From the NCBI RefSeq assembly GCF_012849375.1, contig NZ_CP051684.1:4960001-5024000 (forward strand): a stretch of DNA of 64,000 bases. Reading direction: 5' to 3'. Positions 49,996 to 59,373 of this stretch are shown here, one piece after another. How positions within the stretch are numbered: the stretch's first letter is position 1; every line of letters starts with the position of its first letter. Under the pieces are notes generated by a model, which was not told where the DNA came from, searched no databases, and was given only the letters and a program-made list of their open reading frames with translations. The stretch is from Duganella dendranthematis. GTDB taxonomy: Bacteria > Pseudomonadota > Gammaproteobacteria > Burkholderiales > Burkholderiaceae_D. The translations under genes and the position numbers were made by a program.

Positions 49996-50021
49996 CTAAT
50001 CGTTAGGTATCGAACCATTAG
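49996..50021 (-). promoter_or_regulatory. Candidate MarR operator
   Basis: An inverted repeat CTAATnGTT...AACnATTAG (26 bp, eight of nine arm positions paired) lies 13 bp before the MarR start. Length and place fit MarR-family autoregulatory sites. Confidence 0.5.
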
Positions 50022-50126
50022 TTTAGCACAGGACATTTATGTTCGTCAGCGTACAGACGTTGCGCGGAAGGTCTATTATGCTAATTGATGAGCAAGTTCG
50101 CTCGTAACAAAGAATTGAGACTCATC

Positions 50127-50597
50127 ATGAAAGCCACGATCCTCGCCGCCAGCTTGCTGGCGCTGTCCGCTTCTGCCTTTGCCGCTGACGTTGGTGTTTC
50201 CATCAGCGTCGGTCAGCCGGGTTTTTACGGCCGCCTTGACGTGGGTGACTACCCGCCGCCTCAGGTGCTGTATCGCCAGCCGGTGATCGTCGAGCGGCCA
50301 GTGCGTTATGTGGAGGCGGCGCCGATCTACCTGCGTGTGCCTCCGGGCCACGCCAAGCATTGGTCGAAGCACTGCCGCGCTTACCATGCCTGCAATCAGA
50401 GAGTGTATTTTGTGCAGGATGGGTGGTACAACAATGAGTACGTGCCGCGTTACCGCGAGCATCATGGTCATGGCGGCCCAGGCCGTCCGGAATTCCGCGA
50501 CGACCGCCGCGATCATCGCGGCCCCGGCCCGGGCCATGATCGCGGTCACGATCGCGGCGACGATCACGGCCGCGGCCACGACCGGCACGACCGTTAA
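50127..50597 (+). CDS. Secreted small protein with His/Asp/Arg-rich tail
   Basis: A 156-residue protein from the ATG at 50127, chosen because it gives a signal peptide (MKATILAASLLALSASAFA). The middle has Pro/Tyr stretches (YPPPQVLYRQPVIVERPVRY) and HCRAYHACNQRVYFVQDGWY. The last ~45 residues are dominated by His, Asp, Arg and Gly (GHDRGHDRGDDHGRGHDRHD), which could bind metal or polyanions. Proteins of this look are common in Oxalobacteraceae but have no known role. It ends 33 bp before the NDH-2 gene. Confidence 0.7.
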   Translation: MKATILAASLLALSASAFAADVGVSISVGQPGFYGRLDVGDYPPPQVLYRQPVIVERPVRYVEAAPIYLRVPPGHAKHWSKHCRAYHACNQRVYFVQDGWYNNEYVPRYREHHGHGGPGRPEFRDDRRDHRGPGPGHDRGHDRGDDHGRGHDRHDR

Positions 50598-50629
50598 ACC
50601 GGCGGCAAGCGCCGCCACAGGAGGAAGTT

Positions 50630-51931
50630 TTGCAGAGTAAATACGTGATTGTTGGCGGCGGAGCAGGCGGGCTGGAGCTTGCCTGCAAACTGGGGCGTAA
50701 ACTGGGACCGCAAGCGGTCATGCTGGTCGATAGCCGTCTGTTTCACATCTGGAAGCCGTCGCTGCACGAGGTTGCGGCCGGCACGCTGGATGTGCACCAG
50801 GAGGGGCTGTCCTACCAGATGCTGGCGCACGACAACCATTTCACTTTCGTCTACGGCCCGATGCTGGCGCTGGACGCCCAGCAGCGCGTGCTGACGGTTG
50901 GCGCCATCGTTGCCGGCGACGATCATCAGGAAGAAATCCTGCCCGAGCGCCAGGTCAGCTTTGAAAAGCTGGTGGTCGCGGTCGGCAGCACCTCGAATTA
51001 CTTCGGTGTGCCCGGCGCGGCCGAGCACACCATTTCGCTGAATGCCACCGAGGATGCCGAACGTTTCCGCCTGTCGCTGCTCAAGCTGCTGACCCTGGCC
51101 GAACTGAAAAAGAGCGTCAATGCCGCTGCCGGTGTGGACGTGGTCATCATCGGCGGCGGCGCCACCGGCGTTGAGTTGGCGGCCGAGCTGCGCGAGGCCA
51201 GCGGCGTGTATGCCACTTACGGTTTCCGCCAGTTGCAGGCCGAGCGCGATGTGCGCATCACCTTGCTGGAAGGGGCGCCGCGCATTCTAGCGCCGCTGCC
51301 GGAAAAAGTCTCCAGCGCCGCGCTGGAACTGCTGCGCCAACGCGCCGTGTCGGTTGTCACCGACACCCGCGTGACCGCCATTGATGGCGCTGGCGTAACG
51401 GCGGGCGAGACGCATTATCCGGCGCAGATCGTCGTCTGGGCGGCCGGTATCAAGGCGCCTGATTTCCTTAAGACGCTGGGTCTGCCGACCGTCAAATCCG
51501 GTCAGCTGGATGTGGACGGCACGCTGGCCGTCAAGGGCTTCGATTATATTTTCGCGTTGGGCGACTGTGCCGCCTGCGTCGGCCCCGATGGCAAGCTGGT
51601 GCCGCCGCGCGCGCAAGCTGCGCACCAGATGGCGGATTATCTGCTGGAGACTTTCATGCGCCAGCACAAGGGCAAGCCGCCGCAGAGCAAGCCGTATGTG
51701 TACCGCGATTATGGTTCGCTGGTGTCGTTCGGCCAGTCCACTTCGGTGGGCAGCCTGATGGGATCGCTGAAGGGATTGAGCTGGTTCGTCGACGGTTTCG
51801 TCGCGCGCATGATGTACGTCAGCCTGCACCTGATGCACCACCAGGCAGTGCTGGGCACGGTGCGCACGGGCGTGCTGGCGGTGGCGCGCTTCCTGATCAA
51901 GCGCACCACGCCGCTAGTTAAACTACATTAG
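50630..51931 (+). CDS. Type II NADH dehydrogenase-like NAD(P)/FAD oxidoreductase
   Basis: A 433-residue protein from a TTG start that has AGGAGG five bases upstream. Two dinucleotide motifs are clear: VIVGGGAGGLELACKLG at the N terminus (FAD) and VVIIGGGATGVELAAELREA near 165 (NADH). Also typical are VVWAAGIKAPDF and IFALGDCAAC. It should oxidise NADH at the membrane and reduce quinone without pumping protons. The C-terminal stretch is amphipathic, fitting peripheral membrane binding. Its end overlaps the kinase gene on the other strand by 4 bp. Confidence 0.9.
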   Translation: MQSKYVIVGGGAGGLELACKLGRKLGPQAVMLVDSRLFHIWKPSLHEVAAGTLDVHQEGLSYQMLAHDNHFTFVYGPMLALDAQQRVLTVGAIVAGDDHQEEILPERQVSFEKLVVAVGSTSNYFGVPGAAEHTISLNATEDAERFRLSLLKLLTLAELKKSVNAAAGVDVVIIGGGATGVELAAELREASGVYATYGFRQLQAERDVRITLLEGAPRILAPLPEKVSSAALELLRQRAVSVVTDTRVTAIDGAGVTAGETHYPAQIVVWAAGIKAPDFLKTLGLPTVKSGQLDVDGTLAVKGFDYIFALGDCAACVGPDGKLVPPRAQAAHQMADYLLETFMRQHKGKPPQSKPYVYRDYGSLVSFGQSTSVGSLMGSLKGLSWFVDGFVARMMYVSLHLMHHQAVLGTVRTGVLAVARFLIKRTTPLVKLH

Positions 51932-52653
51932 GCAGGCTTGGCCGGCTTGGGCAGGATCATCGTCAAGGTGACGCCGCGCTCGGGACCGGCCGACAAGGTC
52001 AGCGTGCCGCCCAGATAAGCGGCACGTTCGCGCGCCATGCGCAGGCCAAACTTGCCGGCCGAGAGGCTTTGCTCCGCCAGCACGGGTCCGCTCAGGCCGA
52101 CGCCGTTATCCTTCACCGTCATCATCACTTCATCTTCGTTATCGTCAACGATGACGTCGACTTCGCTCGCCTGCGCGTGGGCGGTGATGTTGCGCAGCGC
52201 TTCTTCCAGCGTGTGCAGCAGCACGATGCCGTGGCTGCGCGGGCAGTCCAGTTCCTCTTCCGGCAGGCTGCAGCGGGCGGTGATGCCTTGCTGCTGGCCG
52301 AACTGCTCCACCAGCTCATCCAGCGCCACACGCACGCCGAGGAATTCCAGCTTGTCGTTCCACAGCTTGAGCTGCATCTGGCGGTTGGTTTCGACGATCT
52401 GGCCCAGCAGCTTTTTCATGTGGCCGGCGCGGTCCTGCAAGGCCGGTTCCGGCGGCAGCTTCTGCATCAGCAGGCCGAGGTGCATGGTCAGCGCCGTCAG
52501 CGACGAGCCCAGGCTGTCGTGCAGCTGGCGCGACAGGGAACGCCGTTCGTTATCCCAGCAAGTGTGAACGTGGCCGAGCAGGTCGCTCAGGTCGGCGCTG
52601 CGCAGGGCATCTGCCGGTGGAGTAGGTGGTTCTTGCGATGCCGGTACGGACAT
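51928..52653 (-). CDS. Cytoplasmic NarX-type histidine kinase without sensor domain
   Basis: A 241-residue kinase of the HisKA_3 class. The phospho-acceptor His lies in RSLSRQLHDSLGSSLTALTM near residue 45, and the ATPase domain (130-235) has LEEALRNITAHAQASEV, DNGVGLSGP and KFGLRMARERAAYLGGTL. There is no membrane or recognisable sensor segment, and no NarL-type regulator is next to it, so it probably works with partners elsewhere. It lies 103 bp downstream of the REC-kinase-REC gene on the same strand. Confidence 0.87.
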   Translation of the reverse strand: MSVPASQEPPTPPADALRSADLSDLLGHVHTCWDNERRSLSRQLHDSLGSSLTALTMHLGLLMQKLPPEPALQDRAGHMKKLLGQIVETNRQMQLKLWNDKLEFLGVRVALDELVEQFGQQQGITARCSLPEEELDCPRSHGIVLLHTLEEALRNITAHAQASEVDVIVDDNEDEVMMTVKDNGVGLSGPVLAEQSLSAGKFGLRMARERAAYLGGTLTLSAGPERGVTLTMILPKPAKPA

Positions 52654-52755
52654 GGGTTTTTCTCGTTAAAGTCAGACGGACGACGGTGTGACCCGATCAT
52701 ACCCGAGCTTTGCCGGTCGTGGCGCACGTGGTGCAAGCGTGCGCGGCGGCTATCC

Positions 52756-54414
52756 CTATTGTCGGACCGGCACCCGCGCACAGGTATCGATCACTTCCAT
52801 CAACTGGTCGATATCGACCGGCTTGACCAGGTGGCGGTCGAAGCCGGCTTCCATCACGCGCCGCAGGTCTTCCGCCAGGCCGTAGCCGGTCAGGGCGATC
52901 AGCTTGATGTCGCGCGTGGCCGGGTCGGCACGCAGCCGGCGCGCCACTTCGTAGCCGTCGATACCGGGCAGGCCGATGTCGACCAGCGCCAGGTCGGGCT
53001 GGTGGTCGCGCGCGGCGTCCAGTCCCAGCAGGCCGTCGGCGGCCGAGGTGACGTCGTAGCCGTAACCACCCAGCATCATGGTCATCATTTCGCGGCCGTC
53101 GTCGTTGTCTTCGATCAGCAGCACGCGAGGCTTGCCGTGCTCGCTCAGCGACGTTACTGGCAGCGCCAATGGCGCCACCTGATGTTCGATGCGCGGCATG
53201 CGCAGCGTGAAGGTGCTGCCGCGGTTTTCGCCGGCACTTTCGGCATCGATGCCGCCGCCGTGCAGCTCAGCCAGCCGGCGTACCAGCGACAGGCCGATGC
53301 CCAGCCCGCCCTGCGAACGGTCCAGCGTGCTACTGCCTTGGACGAAGACATCGAACACATGCGGCAGCAGCTCGGCGGCGATGCCGACCCCGGTGTCGCG
53401 CACGCTCAGCACCACGTCGTCGTTTTCGGTCCAGGTGCGAACTTCGACGCGGCCGCCGGGCGGCGTGTACTTGAGGGCGTTATCGAGCAGGTTGCTGGTG
53501 ATTTGTTCCAGCCGGGTTGGATCGCCCTCAATCCAGCCGGCATCCAGGTCCTGCACCAGGTCGTAGTCGGTGCTGCGGCCGGTGGCGCGGCAGGTTTCCA
53601 GCGCTGTCGCCACCAGCTTGGACAGGTCGAGCGGCACGCGGTTCAGCAAAATCTTGCCGGACATGGCGCGTGACAGGTCCAGCAAATCGTCGACGATGCG
53701 GCCCAGGTGCTGGCTCTGGCGCTGGATGATTTTCTTGGCGCGCTGCACGCCGTCGACCGACACGCCGGGCAGGCCGATCAGCGAAGCGGCGCTGCTGATG
53801 GCGCTGAGCGGATTGCGCAGTTCGTGACCCAGCATGGCGAGGAATTCATCCTTGGCATGGTTCTGCCGCTCCATCGACTTGCGTTCTTCGATTTCGCGGG
53901 TCAGGCGCTGGTTGGTGGCGGTCAGTTCAGTGGTGCGCTGACTCAGCTGGCGCGCCTGCTTCTTCAGTTCCTCGTTCTTCATGGCCAAGGCCACGAACAC
54001 CGCGATCTTGGCGTACAGCACCTGCGGGATGACCGGCGTGAACAGGAAGTCGACGGCGCCGTGCTGGTAAGCCTTCAGGCGGTCCAGTTCGTCGGCGAGG
54101 AAGGCGGTGATGAAGATGATCGGGATGTCGGCCGAGCGCGCGCGGGCGTGGATCGCTTCGGCGGTTTCAAAGCCGTCCATGCCGGGCATGTTGACGTCCA
54201 GCAGGATGACGGCGAAGTCGTGCATCAGCACCTGGCGCAGCGCATCCTGGCCCGAGCGTGCAGCCAGGACTTCATAGGCTTCCTGCTCGGCCCATTGGGC
54301 GAGCAGGCTGGTCAGCGCGAACAGGCTGTTGGCGTCGTCATTGACGACCAGAATCTTGGGTTTGTCGATTTTAGGCACGTTAGGCACGGGTTCTCTGCAC
54401 GCTGCGAGATGCAC
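52756..54414 (-). CDS. Receiver-histidine kinase-receiver hybrid protein
   Basis: A 552-residue soluble protein from a GTG; an internal GTG about nine codons on is also possible. Receiver 1 (20-140) has the Asp site (VILLDVNMPGMDGFETAEAI) but Thr replaces the conserved Lys (FLFTPVIPQVL). The kinase core has His in LAMLGHELRNPLSAIS near 195 and ATPase motifs (NLLDNALKYTPPGG, GLGIGLSLVRRLAELHGG). Receiver 2 (430-550) keeps DLALVDIGLPGIDGYEV and HLVKPVD. The input is likely to come through receiver 1 from another kinase. Confidence 0.93.
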   Translation of the reverse strand: MHLAACREPVPNVPKIDKPKILVVNDDANSLFALTSLLAQWAEQEAYEVLAARSGQDALRQVLMHDFAVILLDVNMPGMDGFETAEAIHARARSADIPIIFITAFLADELDRLKAYQHGAVDFLFTPVIPQVLYAKIAVFVALAMKNEELKKQARQLSQRTTELTATNQRLTREIEERKSMERQNHAKDEFLAMLGHELRNPLSAISSAASLIGLPGVSVDGVQRAKKIIQRQSQHLGRIVDDLLDLSRAMSGKILLNRVPLDLSKLVATALETCRATGRSTDYDLVQDLDAGWIEGDPTRLEQITSNLLDNALKYTPPGGRVEVRTWTENDDVVLSVRDTGVGIAAELLPHVFDVFVQGSSTLDRSQGGLGIGLSLVRRLAELHGGGIDAESAGENRGSTFTLRMPRIEHQVAPLALPVTSLSEHGKPRVLLIEDNDDGREMMTMMLGGYGYDVTSAADGLLGLDAARDHQPDLALVDIGLPGIDGYEVARRLRADPATRDIKLIALTGYGLAEDLRRVMEAGFDRHLVKPVDIDQLMEVIDTCARVPVRQ

Positions 54415-54463
54415 AATTGATCATAACAAGGGGGTAAATGAAAGTCAAAAACAGCTGAGTTGA

Positions 54464-54985
<522 letters not shown>

Positions 54986-54998
54986 GCGCTGCTGCGAT

Positions 54999-55032
54999 AT
55001 GAAACAAGCGGGCTGCGGCCCGCTTGTTTCAT
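54999..55032. terminator. Bidirectional intrinsic terminator between convergent genes
   Basis: A perfect 15-bp inverted repeat with a TGCG loop: ATGAAACAAGCGGGC (54999-55013) and its complement (55018-55032). Its arms end in short T/A-rich parts on both strands. The right arm contains the stop codon of the REC-GGDEF gene. Confidence 0.75.
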
Positions 55033-56006
55033 GCCGGCGTGGCGGACATGGTGTGGTGTTGGGCTGGCTGGTTGCGCATCGACTGCGCGGTGCAGCAGCG
55101 GTTCTTGCCGGAGCGCTTGGCTTCGTAGAGCGCGCCATCGGCAGCGGCGATCAGCGCTGCCACTTCGGTGGCGTCGTCGGGGAACAGGGCGACGCCGATG
55201 CTGGTCGACAGTTGCAGCGTCAGGCCGTTGACGATATACGGCTGCGCGACTGCCTCGATCAGCTTGTTGGCCGGCTCCTGGGTGTCGCCGACATGCGCGA
55301 TGTCGCCCATGACGATGACGAACTCGTCGCCGCCAACGCGCGCCACGGTGTCTTCCTTGCGCGAACAGCCGACCAGGCGTTGCGCCACCTGCTTGAGTAT
55401 GTCGTCGCCGTAGGCGTGGCCATGGGTATCGTTGATGGTTTTGAAGCCATCAAGATCGAGATACATGACGGCGGCCTTGTTCTGCTGGCGCGAGGCGTGC
55501 TGCAAGACGGTTGCGATGCGGTCTTCCAGCAAGCGGCGGTTGGGCAGGGCGGTCAGCGGATCGTGCAGCGCCAGTTCCTGCTGCTGGCGGCTGTACTGTG
55601 CCAGTTCCTTGTACAGCAGGCGTACTTCCAGCATATTGTGGATGCGTTTGTGGACTTCGAGCAGATCGAAGGGCTTGCTGATGAAATCGCGCGCACCGGC
55701 TTCCAGCGCGGCGATCTTGAAGCTAGGCTGGGCGGTCAGCGCCAGCACCGGCAGGTAGCCGCCCTGTTCGATTTCCTTCAGGCCCTTCATGACCTGGAAA
55801 CCGTTCAGGCCCGGCATTTGCAGGTCCAGCAAAATCAGGTCGTAGCACTGCTGGCGGTGCAGCGGGCACACCTGTTCCGGCAGCATGGTGGAGGACACAT
55901 CCGTATAGCCGGCCTCGCGCAAAATCTCCAACATCAGTTCGACATTGTCGGCGCTGTCATCCACCACCAGGATCTTGGCGTTCAGGATTTCGTCTCGGCT
56001 CGGCAT
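55029..56006 (-). CDS. Receiver-GGDEF diguanylate cyclase
   Basis: A 325-residue soluble protein. The receiver (10-130) has VVDDSADN, the Asp in DLILLDLQMPGLNGFQV and the Lys in FISKPFDLLEVHKRI. The GGDEF domain (150-305) has LHDPLTALPNRRLLEDRIAT, intact ARVGGDEFVIV and an inhibitory RKED site five residues before it. Phosphorylation should promote dimerisation and cyclic di-GMP synthesis, as in PleD/WspR-like enzymes. The stop codon is within the terminator hairpin. Confidence 0.95.
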   Translation of the reverse strand: MPSRDEILNAKILVVDDSADNVELMLEILREAGYTDVSSTMLPEQVCPLHRQQCYDLILLDLQMPGLNGFQVMKGLKEIEQGGYLPVLALTAQPSFKIAALEAGARDFISKPFDLLEVHKRIHNMLEVRLLYKELAQYSRQQQELALHDPLTALPNRRLLEDRIATVLQHASRQQNKAAVMYLDLDGFKTINDTHGHAYGDDILKQVAQRLVGCSRKEDTVARVGGDEFVIVMGDIAHVGDTQEPANKLIEAVAQPYIVNGLTLQLSTSIGVALFPDDATEVAALIAAADGALYEAKRSGKNRCCTAQSMRNQPAQHHTMSATPA

Positions 56007-56244
56007 GATGGTCTCAGTCTTTTACGTTTAATAGTAATTCGATAATAGCGCAATGTTGGGGTGGTGCGCCGCACACAAGCATTTTTATTACTTAATGGAA
56101 AACATTCCACACCGTTTTATGCAGTTTTGTAGTGTATCAAGAGTTTCGTAGATTGCTTGTAGGACATTGCCGCGTCATAAAGTAGGAGTTGTAAAGTTGC
56201 CGCATGGAAATTTAATCACGCTTGTGATCATGATGGCATCGATT

Positions 56245-58410
56245 TCAGGCGATGCGGCGGGAGGCGCCCATGGCGGCCACCTTGGCAATCAGCTCATTCG
56301 GTTCGACCGGCTTGGCGATATGCGCCAGGAAGCCGCTGGACAGCGCCTTGATACGGTCTTCGGAACGGGCAAACGCCGTCAGCGCGATGGCCGGCAAGTC
56401 GCCGCCGCGCGCCGGACCCAGCGCGCGGATCCGGTCCAGCAGGCCGTAACCGTCCACCTCCGGCATGCCGAGATCGCTGACCATCAGGTCCGGTCGCTCG
56501 TGTTGCAATAACAGTAAGGCCTCGGTGGCGGTGGCGGCGGTCAGTACGTCGGCATTGCAGTCGGACAGGATGCGGCGGATCAGTTCGCGCGCATCGTCTT
56601 CGTCATCGACCACCAGCACTTGCAGGCCGGTTAAATCATGCGCCGCACCATGGGCACTGGCCGGCAGTGGCAGCGGGTCATTGGTCGCTTGCAGCGCATC
56701 GTGGCGCGGCAGCCGCAGCGTGAAGCAGGCGCCGCGGCCTTCGCCCTCGCTGGCCACGCTGATGGTGCCGCCATGCTGCTCGACCAGATGCTTGACGATG
56801 GCCAGCCCCAGCCCCAGGCCACCGTGCTCGCGGGTGGTGGTGGCGTCGGCCTGGCGGAAGCGCTCGAATACATGGTTGAGGAAGTCGGCCGGTATGCCGA
56901 TGCCGCTGTCGTGCACGCTGATGGCAATCTGATCACCTTCGCGCTGTACGCCCACCGTGACCGCGCCGCCACGCGGCGTGAACTTGAGCGCGTTGCTCAG
57001 CAAATTCCACAGGATTTGTTGCAGGCGGTGCGGATCGCCTACCACCATGCCGGGCATGACAGCAAAGTCCTTGTCGATGCGGATCTGCTTGGCCTCGGCG
57101 GCGGCGCGCACCGATTCGATGGCGGCGGCGGCAATCGCGGCCGGCCCCAGCGTCTGCATCTCCAGCTTGACACGGCCGGAGGCGATGCTGCTCATGTCCA
57201 GCAAGTCTTCGATCAACTGGGCCTGGGTGCGGGCGTTGCGTTCGATGGTTTGCAGGCCGCGGTGCAGGTCGGCCTCGCCGCGGCTGCCCCGGCGCAGCAC
57301 CTGCGCCCAGCCGAGGATGGCGGTCAGCGGCGTGCGCAGCTCGTGCGACAGCGTGGCCAGGAATTCATCCTTCAGCTGGCTGGTGCGTTCGGCTTCGGCG
57401 CGCGCCTGGCGTTCGGAATCGAGCAGCAGCTTGCGTTCTTCGGCGGCGCGCTGCGAGGCTTCGTACAGCTGCGCGTTGTCGATCGCCACAGCGGCCTGGG
57501 CGGCAATGGCGCGGATGATGCGTTCGGTGCGCTCGCTGAACATGCCTGGCTCCGGATGGCCGAACATCAGGCAGCCGATCACGGCGCCGCTGCGCAGCGC
57601 CACCGGCACCGCCAGGTAGCTGCGCACCAGCGGCTGGCCCGGTGGGCCGTCCGGCGCCAGGTCGTCGCAGCGCACCGAGCCTTCGCCGCGCATGCTGGGG
57701 CCGAACAGGGCGGCGGCGCGCTGTTCGGCAAAATGGGCGAAGGCGTCGGCGGCCCCGGTCGACAGCGTGTGCGGCGCCATGGTCTCGCCGGCGCCGTTGG
57801 TGCTGTGGTAGAAGAAGGCGCCGAAGCGCGCGCCGCTGATGCTGGTGGCGGCGTCGGTGACGTCTTGCAACAGTGGATTGAGGTCGCGTTGCGAGGCCAG
57901 CGCGGCGCCGGTGCGGTTGAGCAGCTCCAGCACGGCGGTCTCGTCGCGCAACGCTTCCTGCGCGCGCTTGACCTGGTCGACATCGGTGCAGGTGCCGAAC
58001 CAGCGCAACACGCTGCCGTCGGCGCGGTGGACCGGATTGGCCAGCATCAGGAACCAGCGGAACTCGCCGCTGGCACTACGGATCGGCACTTCCAGTTCAA
58101 ACGGCTTGCCGCTGCGGCAGGACTGTTCCCAGTGGGTGATCATGGCGGCCAGGCAGTCCGGCGCGTACACGCGCTGCCAGCCGTTGTCGGTCATCTGCTC
58201 CGGGGTGGTGCCGGTGTAGTCGTACCAGCGCTGGTTGTACCAGACCACGGCGCCGTCCTGTTCGGCGATCCAGGCCAGTTGCGGCATGGAGTTGGCCAGC
58301 GCGCGCAGTTCCAGCTGGCTTTGGCGCAACGCCTCCCTGGCGCGCAACAACTCATCATGCGCGTCCGGCGCAAGAGGCAGGGGGCCGCTGGAGTCGTTCT
58401 GAACTATCAT
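56245..58410 (-). CDS. PAS-GAF hybrid histidine kinase with receiver
   Basis: A 721-residue soluble protein. PAS at 25-150 (MPQLAWIAEQDGAVVWYNQR, WYDYTGTTPEQM), GAF at 170-320 (LAVPVALRSGAVIGCLMFGH), phospho-acceptor His in LATLSHELRTPLTAILGWAQ near 355, ATPase at 460-575 (LSNALKFTPRGGAVTVGV, GLGLGLAIVKHLVEQHGG) and a C-terminal receiver at 595-715 with Asp in LMVSDLGMPEVDGYGL and Lys in IAKPVEPNEL. The PAS-receiver gene at 58479 ends 68 bp upstream on the same strand and is likely co-transcribed. Confidence 0.93.
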   Translation of the reverse strand: MIVQNDSSGPLPLAPDAHDELLRAREALRQSQLELRALANSMPQLAWIAEQDGAVVWYNQRWYDYTGTTPEQMTDNGWQRVYAPDCLAAMITHWEQSCRSGKPFELEVPIRSASGEFRWFLMLANPVHRADGSVLRWFGTCTDVDQVKRAQEALRDETAVLELLNRTGAALASQRDLNPLLQDVTDAATSISGARFGAFFYHSTNGAGETMAPHTLSTGAADAFAHFAEQRAAALFGPSMRGEGSVRCDDLAPDGPPGQPLVRSYLAVPVALRSGAVIGCLMFGHPEPGMFSERTERIIRAIAAQAAVAIDNAQLYEASQRAAEERKLLLDSERQARAEAERTSQLKDEFLATLSHELRTPLTAILGWAQVLRRGSRGEADLHRGLQTIERNARTQAQLIEDLLDMSSIASGRVKLEMQTLGPAAIAAAAIESVRAAAEAKQIRIDKDFAVMPGMVVGDPHRLQQILWNLLSNALKFTPRGGAVTVGVQREGDQIAISVHDSGIGIPADFLNHVFERFRQADATTTREHGGLGLGLAIVKHLVEQHGGTISVASEGEGRGACFTLRLPRHDALQATNDPLPLPASAHGAAHDLTGLQVLVVDDEDDARELIRRILSDCNADVLTAATATEALLLLQHERPDLMVSDLGMPEVDGYGLLDRIRALGPARGGDLPAIALTAFARSEDRIKALSSGFLAHIAKPVEPNELIAKVAAMGASRRIA

Positions 58411-58478
58411 GGATTCATTCTAGCTCCAACCCCCGCGCTGCCTCCGCACGGTTGGCAGTCCGCCGACGCGGCTGCTAA

Positions 58479-59297
58479 TCAGCCGGGGCGCAGCGTTGCG
58501 GCGATTTGTTCCAGCATGGTCTGCAGTTGCTCGATATCGTAGGGTTTTTGCAAGGATTGGGCTGGGAATTCCAGGCGCCGGGTCAGCTCGTCGCCATAGC
58601 CGGAGGCGAACAAGATTGCCAGTTGAGGCCGCTGTTGCAGAGCCTGACGCGCCAGGTCGACGCCGGACATGCCGGGCAGGCTGACGTCGGTGAACAACAC
58701 GTCGAACTGGTGCTGGCCCAGCATCGGCAGCGCTTCCTCGCCGCTGGCCACGGCTTCCACTTCATGGCCCAGCGCGCGCAGGGTTTCGCACACCAGGTAG
58801 CGGGCATCGTTGTTGTCTTCCACCACCAGCAGGCGCAGCGGCGCCTGGTTGTCGGCCGAGGCGGTTGGACGGGCCAGCGCCAGCGTGCACAGGAAGCCGG
58901 CTATGCCGTCGTCGCCGGGCACCGGTGTGTAATACAGGTCCAGCGCTTGCTGCTCCATGCGGCCGTCGCGCCACAGCGGCAGGTTGCAGCCGCGATAGCT
59001 GAGGCTGTTGCCTTCCCGTACCGGGGCCAGGGCGGCGCTGCTCCAGCTCCAGGCGGCCGGCTGCATGGACGGCACGTTGCCGCCGGGCGCGCGCAGGCTG
59101 GGCAGGCCGATCAGGGCGGCGTAAGCTTCGTTGTAAACCATGATTTGCTGCGGTCCCCACATCAGCAGCATGGCTTGCGGGGAGTTGAGCAGGATGTCGA
59201 TGGTCAGGCGCAGGCTGGACGGCCAACTGGCGGCATCGCCGAGGGCGGTTTGTGACCAATCGGGCGTTGGCGGCGTGACGGCGGCAGGGTGATTCAT
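58479..59297 (-). CDS. PAS-like domain fused to a receiver, kinase core absent
   Basis: A 272-residue protein. Residues 10-140 are a PAS-like domain of the kind that opens many hybrid kinases (DWSQTALGDAASWPSSLRLT, MVYNEAYAALIGLPSL), similar to the N terminus of the kinase at 27078. Residues 153-268 are a receiver (LLVVEDNNDARYL, Asp in VLFTDVSLPGMSGVDLARQA, Lys in LQKPYDIEQL). No histidine-kinase or ATPase part lies between them. It may be a kinase that lost its core or a single-step sensor-receiver. It is the gene before the PAS-GAF kinase. Confidence 0.87.
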   Translation of the reverse strand: MNHPAAVTPPTPDWSQTALGDAASWPSSLRLTIDILLNSPQAMLLMWGPQQIMVYNEAYAALIGLPSLRAPGGNVPSMQPAAWSWSSAALAPVREGNSLSYRGCNLPLWRDGRMEQQALDLYYTPVPGDDGIAGFLCTLALARPTASADNQAPLRLLVVEDNNDARYLVCETLRALGHEVEAVASGEEALPMLGQHQFDVLFTDVSLPGMSGVDLARQALQQRPQLAILFASGYGDELTRRLEFPAQSLQKPYDIEQLQTMLEQIAATLRPG

Positions 59298-59373
59298 TCG
59301 ATGCGGGCGCTCTCTGTTATCTATCTTCTATCTGTCTTGTTAAAAGGCACAGCTGAGTGCATCCTACACGGTA

